Shown here piece by piece: positions 10,104 to 18,801 of a stretch of 64,000 bases of DNA. The DNA lies in the NCBI RefSeq assembly GCF_003710865.1, contig NZ_RHHO01000012.1:62001-126000 (forward strand), in the 5' to 3' direction. Below the pieces are notes generated by a model. It did not search any database, was not told the DNA's origin, and saw only the letters and a list, made by a program, of their open reading frames with translations. Position numbers and translations under genes: made by a program. The DNA comes from Brevibacillus borstelensis (GTDB lineage: Bacteria; Bacillota; Bacilli; Brevibacillales; Brevibacillaceae). The number at the start of each line of letters is the position of its first letter. Positions within the stretch are counted from its first letter, which is position 1.

Positions 10104-10639
10104 TCCAGTCCCTCCTTTTCCAACTGTTCTCTCAGCTTTTGGCGCGCCCGATGCAAACGGGTATGGATCGCTCCCGCAGAAATATCCAGGATGTCGGCCA
10201 TTTCCTCAATCGACAGCTCTTCATAGTAGTGGAGCACAATGATTTGCCGATGGGTGGGCGGCAGGCTCATCACCAGTCTGGCAAAGCGAATGCGGCTGTC
10301 GCTTTGCAGCACGGCGGACTCCGTATCCCCGACCACCTCTACATCCACCTCTGCGCGGAAAAACAGATGGCGAAAAGACCAGGAGCGCAAATATTTTTTC
10401 GATTCATTGACAGCAATTTTGTATACCCACGTCTGCATCGAGCTTTCCTCGCGAAAGGAAGAGAGATTCTTGTACGCTTTGAGAAAGACCTCCTGGGTAA
10501 TGTCTTCCGCCAGATTTCGGTCTTTGACGATTAAGTAAACCAGCCGCAATATCTTTTTTACATAGCCGCGAACCAAACTTTCAAAGACAGCTTCCTTTGT
10601 TTTTTCCAACCGAATGTTGGCCTGTTCCAGCTTTCTCAC
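10094..10639 (-). CDS. RNA polymerase ECF-type sigma-70 factor
   Basis: Sigma factor of about 181 residues. Region 2 is seen in YVKKILRLVYLIVKDRNLAEDITQEVFLKAYKNLSSFREESSMQTWVYKIAVNESKKYLR (about 27-85), and region 4 in LPPTHRQIIVLHYYEELSIEEMADILDISAGAIHTRLHRARQKLREQ (about 126-172). Start GTG at 10639 (MRKLEQANIRLEK) lies 6 bases after AAAGGAG; the open frame extends much further upstream through the fadF terminator but without homology. It overlaps the downstream membrane protein gene. The promoter must lie between the fadF terminator and the start; no convincing ECF-type promoter could be picked by eye. Confidence 0.93.
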   Translation of the reverse strand: MRKLEQANIRLEKTKEAVFESLVRGYVKKILRLVYLIVKDRNLAEDITQEVFLKAYKNLSSFREESSMQTWVYKIAVNESKKYLRSWSFRHLFFRAEVDVEVVGDTESAVLQSDSRIRFARLVMSLPPTHRQIIVLHYYEELSIEEMADILDISAGAIHTRLHRARQKLREQLEKEGLEWI

Positions 10640-10700
10640 TCCCCTCTCCTTTATTGATCCGGCTGGCGATGATTTCTTACATCGAACATACAGGTTTTTG

Positions 10701-10743
10701 AAAAAAAATCTCCTTGGCCCCCGTTTGAAGGGACAAGGAGATT
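10701..10743 (-). terminator. Intrinsic terminator of fadF
   Basis: AATCTCCTTG (10707-10716) pairs with CAAGGAGATT (10734-10743); on the minus strand the stem runs into eight T residues (10701-10708). It ends the fadF transcript 19 bases after its stop. Confidence 0.9.
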
Positions 10744-10761
10744 GCAGGCCTCGCCGATCCG

Positions 10762-12834
10762 CTAGATGGCATCCGCGAGAATTTCCGCGATGTCGCGTGT
10801 CTTTACTTGCTCTTCCAGCTCTTTCATTTTTACGCCGTCGTTCATCATCGTCAGGCAGTACGGACAAGCGCTGGCGATGGCTGTCGGTTTGACCTCGAGG
10901 GCCTGCTCGGTGCGGGCGACGTTTACCCGCGTTCCTTCGTGCTCCTCCATCCACATCAGGCCTCCGCCTGCTCCGCAGCACATGCTGTCGCAGCCGCTTC
11001 GCTTCATCTCTGCGATTTCGACGCCCGGGATGGCCTCCAGTATTTGGCGGGGCCTGTCGTAAATCTCGTTGTAGCGGCCCAGATAGCAGGAGTCGTGGTA
11101 GGTGATCCGCTCTTTCACTTCTTTTGTCGGCTTGAGGCGGCCTTCGCGCACCCATTCGGCGAGAAGCTCGGAATGGTGGTACACCTCGGCCTCCAGGCCA
11201 AATTCCGGGTATTCGTTTTTAAACGTATTGAACGCATGCGGGTCGCAGGTGACGATCTTTTTCACGCCGTACGCCTGGAACAGCGCGATGTTTTCCTGCG
11301 CCAGCTGCTGGAACAAAAATTCGTTTCCGATGCGGCGGGCCGTATCGCCGGAGTTTTTCTCCTCATTGCCGAGAATGGCAAATTTGACGCCTGCCTCATG
11401 CATCAGCTTGACGAACGCCTGGGAAATCTTTTGGCTGCGAATGTCAAAGGAGCCCATCGAGCCTACCCAGAACAGGTATTCAAATTCTTCCGTGTTTTGT
11501 ACGGTAGGAACTTCATATTGCCCGTTCAAGCCTTCGATCCATTTCATCCGGTCCTTGCGGTTGATCCCCCATGGGTTGCCCTGCCGCTCGATGTTGTTCA
11601 AGGCGCGCTGGGCTTCCTGCGGCATGCTGCCCTCGGTCATGACCAGATAGCGCCGCATATCGATGATTTTATCTACGTGCTCGTTCATCACCGGGCACTG
11701 GTCCTCGCAGTTGCGGCAGGTGGTACAAGCCCACAGCTCCTGCTCGGTAATGACGTCGCCGATCAGGTTTTTGTCGTAGATCGAAGCTGCTGCCCCCTCC
11801 GAGGCTGCTGCCGCTTCGCCAGCCTGAAACGCCAGCTGGTTTGCTGTCGCATTGGCGAACGCGAAGCTCGGCATCCACGGTGTGCGGGAGGTTACAACTG
11901 CTCCTTTTTCCGTCAGGTGGTCGCGCATCTTGGTGATCAGATCCATCGGGGAGAGCATTTTACCCGTGCCGGAAGCGGGACACATATTGGTGCAGCGGCC
12001 GCACTCCACACAAGCGTACAAATCGATCAGCTGCGTCTGGGTAAAGTCTTCGATTTTGCCTACCCCGAATACTTCTTGCGTTTCGTCCTCAAAATCGATG
12101 CTCGACAGCTTGCCTGCCGGCCCCAGCTTTTTAAACCAGACGTTGACCGGAGCAAAAATCAAGTGGGCGTGCTTGGATTGCGGCACGTAAACGGCAAAGG
12201 CAAGCAGGATCAGCAGGTGCAGCCACCAGAATACGTAAAACAGTGCGGCAGCCGCTGTCTCCGAGATTCCCGCGAATATTGCCGCCATGGCGGACGAGAT
12301 CGGAGCAAAGCCGGATGCTTCGTGACCGAGCCAAAGCTGCTCAAAGGCCAGCGACAGCAAAACGGTAGCCATCAAGGTAGAGATGAACAAAAGCACCAGG
12401 CCGGACTTGAAGCCGCGTTTCAAGCGCTTCAGTTTTTCGACGTAGCGGCGGTAGAAGGCGTAGCCGACTGCTGCCAGAATCAAAAACGCCGTGATCTCCT
12501 GCATCAGGCTGAAGTACTTGTGAGCGCTGCCAAACGGCAGCTCGAAGCCTTTGACCAGCCCCTTGACGATCAGCTCGATCGCCCCGAACTGCAGGATAAT
12601 AAAGCCGTAAAACATGACGACGTGCATCACGCCGCTCTTCTTGTCCTTGAGCAGCTTTTTGTGAAAGACGACGTTTTCCAGCATCAGGTTGATGCGTGCG
12701 CCAAAGTCGTCCTTTACATCCGGCTTTTTCCCCAGTTTGATGAAGAGATACCGGCTGTACACCACATGGCATGCGAGGTACAAACCGTATGCGAGCACCA
12801 GAAAAAACGCGATGAGATTGATTAGAGCCAGCAC
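10762..12834 (-). CDS. fadF: FadF-type membrane Fe-S oxidoreductase
   Basis: Protein of 690 residues thought to carry electrons from acyl-CoA dehydrogenases/ETF to the respiratory quinone pool. Six or so N-terminal membrane helices (about 1-235) form a NarI-like region. Two 4Fe-4S clusters follow: CVECGRCTNMCPASG (about 274-288) and CTTCRNCEDQCPVMN (about 372-386). The C-terminal half has CCG-type cysteine motifs, ending in SGCDSMCCGAGGG. It matches FadF (YwjF) of B. subtilis in length and layout. The start is GTG at 12834 after GGGGGAGCTGAGAACC. Two fad-type palindromes lie upstream, which ties it to the acyl-CoA operon 4 kb away. Confidence 0.92.
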   Translation of the reverse strand: MLALINLIAFFLVLAYGLYLACHVVYSRYLFIKLGKKPDVKDDFGARINLMLENVVFHKKLLKDKKSGVMHVVMFYGFIILQFGAIELIVKGLVKGFELPFGSAHKYFSLMQEITAFLILAAVGYAFYRRYVEKLKRLKRGFKSGLVLLFISTLMATVLLSLAFEQLWLGHEASGFAPISSAMAAIFAGISETAAAALFYVFWWLHLLILLAFAVYVPQSKHAHLIFAPVNVWFKKLGPAGKLSSIDFEDETQEVFGVGKIEDFTQTQLIDLYACVECGRCTNMCPASGTGKMLSPMDLITKMRDHLTEKGAVVTSRTPWMPSFAFANATANQLAFQAGEAAAASEGAAASIYDKNLIGDVITEQELWACTTCRNCEDQCPVMNEHVDKIIDMRRYLVMTEGSMPQEAQRALNNIERQGNPWGINRKDRMKWIEGLNGQYEVPTVQNTEEFEYLFWVGSMGSFDIRSQKISQAFVKLMHEAGVKFAILGNEEKNSGDTARRIGNEFLFQQLAQENIALFQAYGVKKIVTCDPHAFNTFKNEYPEFGLEAEVYHHSELLAEWVREGRLKPTKEVKERITYHDSCYLGRYNEIYDRPRQILEAIPGVEIAEMKRSGCDSMCCGAGGGLMWMEEHEGTRVNVARTEQALEVKPTAIASACPYCLTMMNDGVKMKELEEQVKTRDIAEILADAI

Positions 12835-12901
12835 GGTTCTCAGCTCCCCCTTTTTCGTGTTCGACTGTTGTTTTCTATCTTATCAGAACTGACAGAAAAA
12901 A

Positions 12902-12964
12902 TGAATGACCATTCACTCATTATTTTTTCTTTCCTGAAACTTGTCCAGACCGAGCGTTCGTTCA
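12902..12964 (-). promoter_or_regulatory. Two palindromic operator sites upstream of fadF
   Basis: TGAATGACCATTCACTCA (12902-12919) is an 18-bp palindrome close to the Bacillus FadR box. A second, weaker site, AGACCGAGCGTTCGTTCA (12947-12964), shares the CGAGCG/TCGTTCA halves with the operator at 8591-8608. The -10/-35 positions of fadF could not be fixed; TGGACA and TAATGA on the minus strand lie between and within the sites, 19 bases apart. Confidence 0.7.
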
Positions 12965-13053
12965 GGATAGCGTATGCACTGATCTTAACACATATGCTGC
13001 TCTCTCGTCATCTCCCTTTCTCCGGACGAACCGTTCCAGATGATGGTCGTGGC

Positions 13054-13107
13054 AAAGAAAAATCGCCTTGGAGCAAGCGAGCTGGACGGCTTCGCTTTTC
13101 CAAGGCG
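13054..13107 (-). terminator. Intrinsic terminator, probably of kamA
   Basis: CGCCTTGGA (13064-13072) pairs with TCCAAGGCG (13099-13107), and the minus strand continues with ATTTTTCTTT. It lies about 220 bases after the kamA stop, beyond the tandem repeats. Confidence 0.75.
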
Positions 13108-13221
13108 GTCTTTTGTACAAGAGCGGGTCGGGATGCTTTTTTCCGCTCGGGGCTATATTTCATCAGTGTCCTGCTTCCGTTTGCCGATACTGGTTTTATG
13201 ATCGGAGCCTGTTTTAATCCT

Positions 13222-13374
13222 CCGACGCTTGCCTCTCAGCCCACGGGCTACTGCAATCTCTCGTAGTTTGTTTCTCTGTCACGGCCCGCTTGCAAACTCC
13301 CGACGTTTGTTTGGCCGTAGCGGCCCGCTTCAGTCCCCCGACGCCTGTTTCTCCGTCGTGGCCTGCTTTTTCTC
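13222..13374. repeat. Four imperfect ~39-bp tandem repeats overlapping the 3' end of kamA
   Basis: Four units of 39-40 bases begin near 13222, 13262, 13301 and 13340, each of the form CGACGYYTGTTTC..CGGCCCGCTT. The rightmost unit lies inside the kamA coding region and encodes its last residues (TTEKQASGD); the other three lie downstream of the stop. Unit identity is partial, with units 2 and 3 the closest. Confidence 0.75.
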
Positions 13375-14682
13375 GCGCTGCTCCTGCCGCACATCGGCCA
13401 ACGACTTGACCTTGGTCGCCTTGATCCGCTTGTTGCGCATCAAGCCTGTCGGCTCCAGATTGTCGGCTTCGTCTTTCATCAGCGCTGCAATGCCGACCGC
13501 TTTTCCTTTGGCCGCCTTGCAGTATTCGCAGTTCTCCTCGTCGTGGGCGTGATACTTCTTCGGCTCCGGATAGGACGTGATCACACCCTCAAAGTTGCGC
13601 AGCACGACTTTGTCGGCCGACTGTGAAACGATGTAGTTCGGCATGACCGGAATTTTGCCGCCGCCGTGCGGAGCGTCCACGACAAAGGTCGGGACGGCAT
13701 AACCGGATGTATGGCCGCGCAGATGCTCGATGATTTCGATCCCTTTGCTGACCGGCGCGCGGAAGTGGCCGATCCCCTCGGAGAGGTCGCACTGATAGAT
13801 GTAGTACGGACGGACACGAATTTTCACCAGATCGTGCACGAGTTTTTTCATCGTGTTCGGACAGTCGTTGATTCCGGCCAGGATAACCGCCTGGTTGCCC
13901 AGCGGCACGCCTGCGTTCGCCAGCATTTCACAGGCCTGCTTGGCTTCCGGAGTAATCTCCTTGGGATGGTTGAAGTGCGTATTCAGCCAAACCGGATGGT
14001 ATTTTTTCAGGATGTTGCACAGGTTTTCCGTGATGCGCTGCGGGAAAACGACCGGAGCCCGCGTACCGATGCGGATGATTTCCACATGCGGGATTGCCCG
14101 CAAATTGCTGATGATATATTCCAGAATGCGGTCATTGATCAGAAGGCCGTCTCCGCCGGAGAGCAGCACGTCCCGCACTTCTGGCGTATTGCGGATATAG
14201 TCGATACAGGCGTCGAGCTGCTTCTTGGGAACACCCATGCCGATCTGGCCGGAGAACCGGCGGCGTGTACAGTAGCGGCAGTACATGGAGCACTGGTTGG
14301 TTACGAGAAACAGCACCCGATCAGGGTAGCGGTGAGTCAGCCCCGGCACCGGCGAGTCGGTATCCTCGTGGAGCGGGTCTTCCATATCGTATTTCGTCCG
14401 GACCATCTCGGAGGACAGCGGAACGGACTGCATCCGTACCGGGTCCTTCGGATCGTCTGGGTCCATCAGCATGGCGTAATAAGGGGTGATGTTGAGCGGA
14501 ATGGTCTGGTTGGAGATGCGAACCCCTTCTTCTTCCTCCGGTGTCAGGTTGATCACTTGCTTCAATTCGTCCACGGTGCGAATGGTGTGGGTCAACTGCC
14601 ACATCCAGTCGTTCCATTGTTCTTCCGTAACATCCTTCCACAATTCAATCTGGCGCCAGTCGCGCTTGGTGGCTACCGTCAT
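13330..14682 (-). CDS. kamA: L-lysine 2,3-aminomutase
   Basis: Radical-SAM, PLP-dependent enzyme of about 450 residues that converts L-lysine to L-beta-lysine. The 4Fe-4S/SAM motif CSMYCRYCTRRRFSG lies at about residues 131-145, LLSGGDGLLI at about 174-183, and a PLP-lysine region PTFVVDAPHGGGKIPVMPNY further on. A C-terminal CEYC motif fits the zinc site of clostridial KamA. Two in-frame ATGs exist; the second (14682, MTVATKRDW) is 9 bases after GAGGGG and is preferred to the one at 14691, which abuts it. The C-terminus after about residue 420 is low in complexity and lies in a tandem repeat. A sigma-54 promoter lies upstream and the adjacent gene encodes a sigma-54 activator. Confidence 0.95.
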   Translation of the reverse strand: MTVATKRDWRQIELWKDVTEEQWNDWMWQLTHTIRTVDELKQVINLTPEEEEGVRISNQTIPLNITPYYAMLMDPDDPKDPVRMQSVPLSSEMVRTKYDMEDPLHEDTDSPVPGLTHRYPDRVLFLVTNQCSMYCRYCTRRRFSGQIGMGVPKKQLDACIDYIRNTPEVRDVLLSGGDGLLINDRILEYIISNLRAIPHVEIIRIGTRAPVVFPQRITENLCNILKKYHPVWLNTHFNHPKEITPEAKQACEMLANAGVPLGNQAVILAGINDCPNTMKKLVHDLVKIRVRPYYIYQCDLSEGIGHFRAPVSKGIEIIEHLRGHTSGYAVPTFVVDAPHGGGKIPVMPNYIVSQSADKVVLRNFEGVITSYPEPKKYHAHDEENCEYCKAAKGKAVGIAALMKDEADNLEPTGLMRNKRIKATKVKSLADVRQEQREKKQATTEKQASGD

Positions 14683-14741
14683 GTCTGTCATCCCCTCTCA
14701 TCGCGTGTCGATAACACGTGTTTCGCTCGACAAGTACGAGA

Positions 14742-14758
14742 TGCAACACTCGTGCCAA
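14742..14758 (-). promoter_or_regulatory. Sigma-54 (-24/-12) promoter of kamA
   Basis: On the minus strand TTGGCACGAGTGTTGCA gives the GG and GC elements (TGGCAC ... TTGCA) with the exact 5-base spacing of sigma-54 promoters. It lies about 60 bases before the kamA start. TTGC-TG-GCAA at 14832-14841 is a possible activator-binding palindrome, about 80 bases upstream. Confidence 0.88.
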
Positions 14759-14952
14759 CCAAATCAAAAAATTCGGAAAATATGAAATACGCCTTAGTTA
14801 TTGAACCAGCGATCCCTTACAAAACCGGGCTTTGCTGGCAATGCAATGAGTCTTTTCTTTTTGTTCTCCCAAGAGCCTGGACGGGTCTGCCCTCGTCTTT
14901 TCAGTCAATCTTGATGATCTCAACTGCCGAAAATTCGGCACTGGGACGATTG

Positions 14953-16398
14953 CTATCGATTCGCCCCGGATCGTTGCGACAGTTTGTACTGCAGCGTTTG
15001 GCGCGGAATCCCGAGCAATTTTGCTGCCCTCAGAATGTTCCCCTCCGTCTCTCGCATCGCCTGCTCGATCATCTGCTCTTCCACATCGCGGAGCACCTCC
15101 GGCAGGGAAAGCTGGCCGGTTTTCGGGACTAAACCCATACCCCGGGAGCTTTTTTCTGCGGGGAATAGAGCGATCCCGGACATCCTGTCGAGCAGATGGA
15201 GCGGCAAGTGCTCCGCTTCGATCAGATCGCCCTCCACCATGTTCATCGCCGCTTCGATCACATGCTCCAGCTCGCGTACATTCCCGGGCCAGTCATATCT
15301 GGAAAACAGCGCGGATACTTCATCGCTTATCCCCTGCACCCGCATCTGGAATTTCTGATTGTACTTTTCGAGAAAATGACGTACCAGAAGGAAAACGTCC
15401 TCTCTGCGGTCACGGAGCGGCGGCAGCTCAAATGAAACGACATTGATCCGGTAGTACAGGTCTGTCCGCATCGCTCCCTTGCTGACCAGCGCCAGTGGCG
15501 GCTCATTGACGGCGGCAATTACCCTCACATCCACCCGGGTCGAATGGCTGCTGCCGATCCTGCGTATTTCCCCGTCCTGCAGTACGCGCAACAGCTTCGC
15601 CTGCAAATCGAGCGGCATGCTGTTCAGCTCATCGAGAAACAAAGTTCCTCCATCTGCCAGCTCGAACAATCCGGGCCTGTCATCTGCTCCGGTAAAGCTG
15701 CCTTTCACAGTCCCAAAAAGAAGACTCTCCAGCAGGGTAGCCGGGAGCGCCGCACAGTTTTGGGCAATAAACGGCTGGCTGCTTCGCGCAGATGCCTGAT
15801 GAATCGACTGGACAAACAGTTCCTTGCCTGTCCCTGTCTCGCCATAGATCAACACAGGAGACGAGGTTCTCGCTGCCCGCCTTGCCCGATCGATCAGCTG
15901 CATCATCCGATCATTGTCGGTCAAAATATCGGCAAAGTGAAAGGAGAGTCCGTCTCCGACGGCTTTCTGCCCCCGCTTTGCCTTTTTCGGCTTGCTGATT
16001 TTTGCCTGGAGATCCAGCAGCTTTTCCGAAAGCTCCTTGAGCTTCCCGATATCCTTGGCTACCTCCACCGCACCCACGAGCCGTTTGCCGACCCGGACCG
16101 GGAGCGTCGTATTGATCGTCTCCACTCTCACGCCCCGCCAGTTGGTGTACGCCTGAGGCTTGTTGAAAATCGGCTCGCCGTTTGCAATCACTGTCAGCAG
16201 TGTGCTGGAGTGCCGATCAAGCGACGGGAAAACCTCAAGCAGCGGCTTGCCCAATACCTCTTCTGGTGTAAGCCCGTCCAGCTTTGCGGCGACGTGGTTG
16301 TAAAAAATCGAGATGCCATTGGCATCGACGACGTGAATTCCTTCATCAATAGCTCCCAAAATGGCCTGCAGCATTTCCACCGTTTCCGACATTGGCAT
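14953..16398 (-). CDS. Sigma-54-dependent enhancer-binding regulator (PAS, AAA+, Fis HTH)
   Basis: Activator of 481 residues. An N-terminal PAS-type sensor (about 8-115, AILGAIDEGIHVVDANGISIFYN) is followed by an AAA+ domain (about 160-390) with Walker A GETGTGKE, the sigma-54-contacting loop KGSFTGAD (GSFTGA in place of the usual GAFTGA) and Walker B GGTLFLDELNSM. A C-terminal Fis-type helix-turn-helix reads NILRAAKLLGIPRQTLQYKL. It resembles RocR/KamR activators of amino-acid catabolism. It lies directly upstream of kamA and its sigma-54 promoter, so lysine or a product is the likely signal. Start ATG at 16398 follows AGGAGG by 11 bases; a second in-frame ATG two codons on is possible. Confidence 0.93.
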   Translation of the reverse strand: MPMSETVEMLQAILGAIDEGIHVVDANGISIFYNHVAAKLDGLTPEEVLGKPLLEVFPSLDRHSSTLLTVIANGEPIFNKPQAYTNWRGVRVETINTTLPVRVGKRLVGAVEVAKDIGKLKELSEKLLDLQAKISKPKKAKRGQKAVGDGLSFHFADILTDNDRMMQLIDRARRAARTSSPVLIYGETGTGKELFVQSIHQASARSSQPFIAQNCAALPATLLESLLFGTVKGSFTGADDRPGLFELADGGTLFLDELNSMPLDLQAKLLRVLQDGEIRRIGSSHSTRVDVRVIAAVNEPPLALVSKGAMRTDLYYRINVVSFELPPLRDRREDVFLLVRHFLEKYNQKFQMRVQGISDEVSALFSRYDWPGNVRELEHVIEAAMNMVEGDLIEAEHLPLHLLDRMSGIALFPAEKSSRGMGLVPKTGQLSLPEVLRDVEEQMIEQAMRETEGNILRAAKLLGIPRQTLQYKLSQRSGANR

Positions 16399-16463
16399 CC
16401 GCCCGCATACCTCCTTTTACACAAGCTGCCAAAAAATCATCACTATGCCGAATATTCAGCACT

Positions 16464-16856
16464 TTATCGTTGGCGTTCAATCTGAGCCGCGACGACAATC
16501 GTATAGAGAACATGCCCGACGATCCAGATGAGAAACGCGACAAATGACATCGGTGTGCCGCTAAGCAGACTGAAGGGCAGGTAGGCCACCGTAAAAGCTA
16601 GTGCCCAATACAGCAGAAATCGAACTGTTGCACGGCGATCGCGGGGGTAGAAATACGCCATGAAAAACACGACGACCACGCTGATCAGCAGGTGAATCAA
16701 TAATTCGATGACGGATGGAAGCCCGGCCATTCCCGGCACATAGCTGACATCGATCAAGACGGCAAACGTGGATGTTCCAAACAGCCCATCGCACAAAGCC
16801 AGAAATGCTGCAAGAATCAGACCGGCGATCAAGCCGTTGACCAAGACAAAGGTCAT
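16464..16856 (-). CDS. Small integral membrane protein of unknown function
   Basis: Protein of 130 residues with four predicted membrane segments: about 4-22, 38-60, 66-90 and 98-122. The start is ATG at 16856 (MTFVLVNGLIAGL) after GAGGAGGGAACAGAAA; the frame is open further upstream through the ribosome-binding site. No family is recognised with confidence. It lies between the sigma-54 regulator and a ywiB-like gene, apparently as a separate unit. Confidence 0.75.
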   Translation of the reverse strand: MTFVLVNGLIAGLILAAFLALCDGLFGTSTFAVLIDVSYVPGMAGLPSVIELLIHLLISVVVVFFMAYFYPRDRRATVRFLLYWALAFTVAYLPFSLLSGTPMSFVAFLIWIVGHVLYTIVVAAQIERQR

Positions 16857-16903
16857 TTTCTGTTCCCTCCTCTGCCGCAAGCTACCCCTATTGTACAGGA
16901 AGA

Positions 16904-16929
16904 AAGACCGCTCATGAAAGGGCGGTCTT
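16904..16929 (-). terminator. Hairpin between ywiB-like gene and downstream membrane gene
   Basis: AAGACCGC (16904-16911) pairs with GCGGTCTT (16922-16929), and the minus strand continues TTCTTCC. The T run is short, so termination may be partial. Confidence 0.55.
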
Positions 16930-16961
16930 CGTCATCAGCACGTGTCCGTCCGGTTTCTTGT

Positions 16962-17378
16962 TCATTGCCAGCTTATCTGCAGGGAAATTTCGTGGTCTCC
17001 CGCATATTGCTCGTTCAACCAGAGCTGGTAAGAGATTTGGATCACGGACGGTCGTTCATTTTCATCATTTCTTTTCATCTTGTACACATTGATTTCCATA
17101 GAGAAAATCCCGTGGGGACTGTGGTACGTCGTGCGGTCCGTTTCTCCCTTTTGAAACCGTTGCTTCGTCTGTATTGCCCCCTGCCGCAGGAGGGAGATGC
17201 TCTGCTGCGAAAATTTCCAGACGGTGTTGACCTCTCCGGCGCCCTCCATCTGTTCTTTATAGGTAAGATACCAGTCGCTTCCTTTTTGCGTGCAGCGACC
17301 AAGGTATTGATGGGTATCTTCTTGCCATTCATCGTACATTTTATGCCTGGATGTCAATTCAACTTGTACTTCTTGCAT
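16962..17378 (-). CDS. ywiB: DUF1934 / YwiB-family protein
   Basis: Small soluble protein of 138 residues resembling B. subtilis YwiB, a beta-barrel of unknown function. Its length and the pattern YLTYKEQMEGAGEVNTVWKFSQQSISLLRQGAIQTKQRF, followed by a short-strand C-terminus, fit the family. It follows the MFS exporter gene by 45 bases and is probably co-transcribed. The position between fadF and the spermidine genes also agrees with the ywj-ywi-ywh order of Bacillus. Confidence 0.8.
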   Translation of the reverse strand: MQEVQVELTSRHKMYDEWQEDTHQYLGRCTQKGSDWYLTYKEQMEGAGEVNTVWKFSQQSISLLRQGAIQTKQRFQKGETDRTTYHSPHGIFSMEINVYKMKRNDENERPSVIQISYQLWLNEQYAGDHEISLQISWQ

Positions 17379-17423
17379 GTGCAGACGGTCCTCGCTTTCC
17401 GGACAGCTATTTCCTCGTCCATT

Positions 17424-18674
17424 CTACGCCCCGCGCTCTTTTGTTGCAACCATCGATTCCTCCTGCGGCAGTCTGAGCAGGTAGGGCATGGATACGCCAA
17501 CTCCAACCGCTGCCAGCAGCAATAGCCCAGCCAGCACGAGATAGCCGACGCCCGCTCCCGTACTGTCGACCATAAAGGTGAACAGCCCGATCAGGAGCAG
17601 ACGCATCGCCATCCCGGCAGAGTTGAAAAAGCTCATCACTCTGCCCATCACCTGTTTCGGCACTACGTTCATATAAAGCGTCTGGCGGACCAGCCGCACC
17701 GAAGCATTGCACCAGCCGAAAAATACGGAAGCAGCTACAAACCCCCACCCCTGCGCGATTGCTACCATCGCTATCGTCGCTATCGCAAACAGCAGCGTGT
17801 TGCCCACCATGGCAGACAGCTGACCCGTTTTTTTGACGATGACGGAGACGAGGAAGCCTGCTCCTACAGCGCCTATCGCATACGTGACTTCACCCATCGA
17901 GAAAATATCCACTTCCGCCCTCAAGGACTGATTGACGTAGACAGGAGCCAGCAGGTTGCTGGCCATGACCGCTATGAACGGCATCATGGCAGAGAGTCCG
18001 AAGATGAGAAAGCCGCGCTTGGAGCGGATGTACTCCCAGCTTTGATACAGCTGGCCGGTCCAGGAGACGCTGCTGTTCTTTTTCGCCTCTGCTTCCAGAG
18101 TAAAAGTATAGGACATCGTCGACATCAGCAGGTAGGCGATCAAATATGTAAGTGCATTGATTAAAAGGACGATGTGAAGGCCGAACAGGTTTAGCAAAAA
18201 CCCCGCAAAGGCGCCAGCCAGTACGGTCGCAGTCTGTCCTTCTACCTCCAGCAGGCTGTTGATGTCGTTGTAGTGCCTGGGGGAAAAGCTTTCCTGCACC
18301 AATGCGGCCTGTGCGGGATAGTGAATTTGATACATCAGGGTGGTCACCAGATAGACGGTGATCAGCATCCATTCCGCATAGGAACCGTAAAATCCCCAGA
18401 TGGCGAGAATTCCCAGGACGGTAAAGCCGATGGCATGCTCTGCCAGCATCATCCTCTTTCGGGACAACCGGTCGATCAACGTGCCGATATACGGTCCGAT
18501 AAAGAACATCAGCACAGCGGAAGTGAACATGGTCGTTCCTAACAGCTCGGCTGAGCCGGTGGACTCGACCAGGTACCAGGCGATACCGATCATGGTCATT
18601 CCTTGGCCGAATCCGGAAAACAGATTGGAGAAAAACAGCTTTTTGAATTCGCGGTTGCTGAATACCTCTTTCAT
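17424..18674 (-). CDS. MFS transporter (drug-exporter type)
   Basis: Twelve-helix permease of 416 residues beginning MKEVFSNREFKKLFFSNLFSGFGQGMTMIGIAWYL, the start typical of the EntS/MefA-like branch of drug:proton antiporters. The loop 2-3 motif GTLIDRLSRKRMML is present. Start ATG at 18674 follows AAAGGGGCTGTCAGCC. It heads a unit with ywiB. Substrate cannot be inferred. Confidence 0.87.
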   Translation of the reverse strand: MKEVFSNREFKKLFFSNLFSGFGQGMTMIGIAWYLVESTGSAELLGTTMFTSAVLMFFIGPYIGTLIDRLSRKRMMLAEHAIGFTVLGILAIWGFYGSYAEWMLITVYLVTTLMYQIHYPAQAALVQESFSPRHYNDINSLLEVEGQTATVLAGAFAGFLLNLFGLHIVLLINALTYLIAYLLMSTMSYTFTLEAEAKKNSSVSWTGQLYQSWEYIRSKRGFLIFGLSAMMPFIAVMASNLLAPVYVNQSLRAEVDIFSMGEVTYAIGAVGAGFLVSVIVKKTGQLSAMVGNTLLFAIATIAMVAIAQGWGFVAASVFFGWCNASVRLVRQTLYMNVVPKQVMGRVMSFFNSAGMAMRLLLIGLFTFMVDSTGAGVGYLVLAGLLLLAAVGVGVSMPYLLRLPQEESMVATKERGA

Positions 18675-18801
18675 GGCTGACAGCCCCTTTTTTCTTCGAT
18701 CCTCTTTTTATCATAATAGCTAGAATATTCTATTTTGTAAATAAAAATGTTTATTATGTGAGCTGGTCTTGCTGAAAAGCTTCTTTATTCCGGCTTTGGG
18801 G

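Noticed and set aside
10807-12825. Long plus-strand open frame opposite fadF
   Set aside because: It is the antisense of a well-recognised gene; such frames are common in GC-rich coding DNA.
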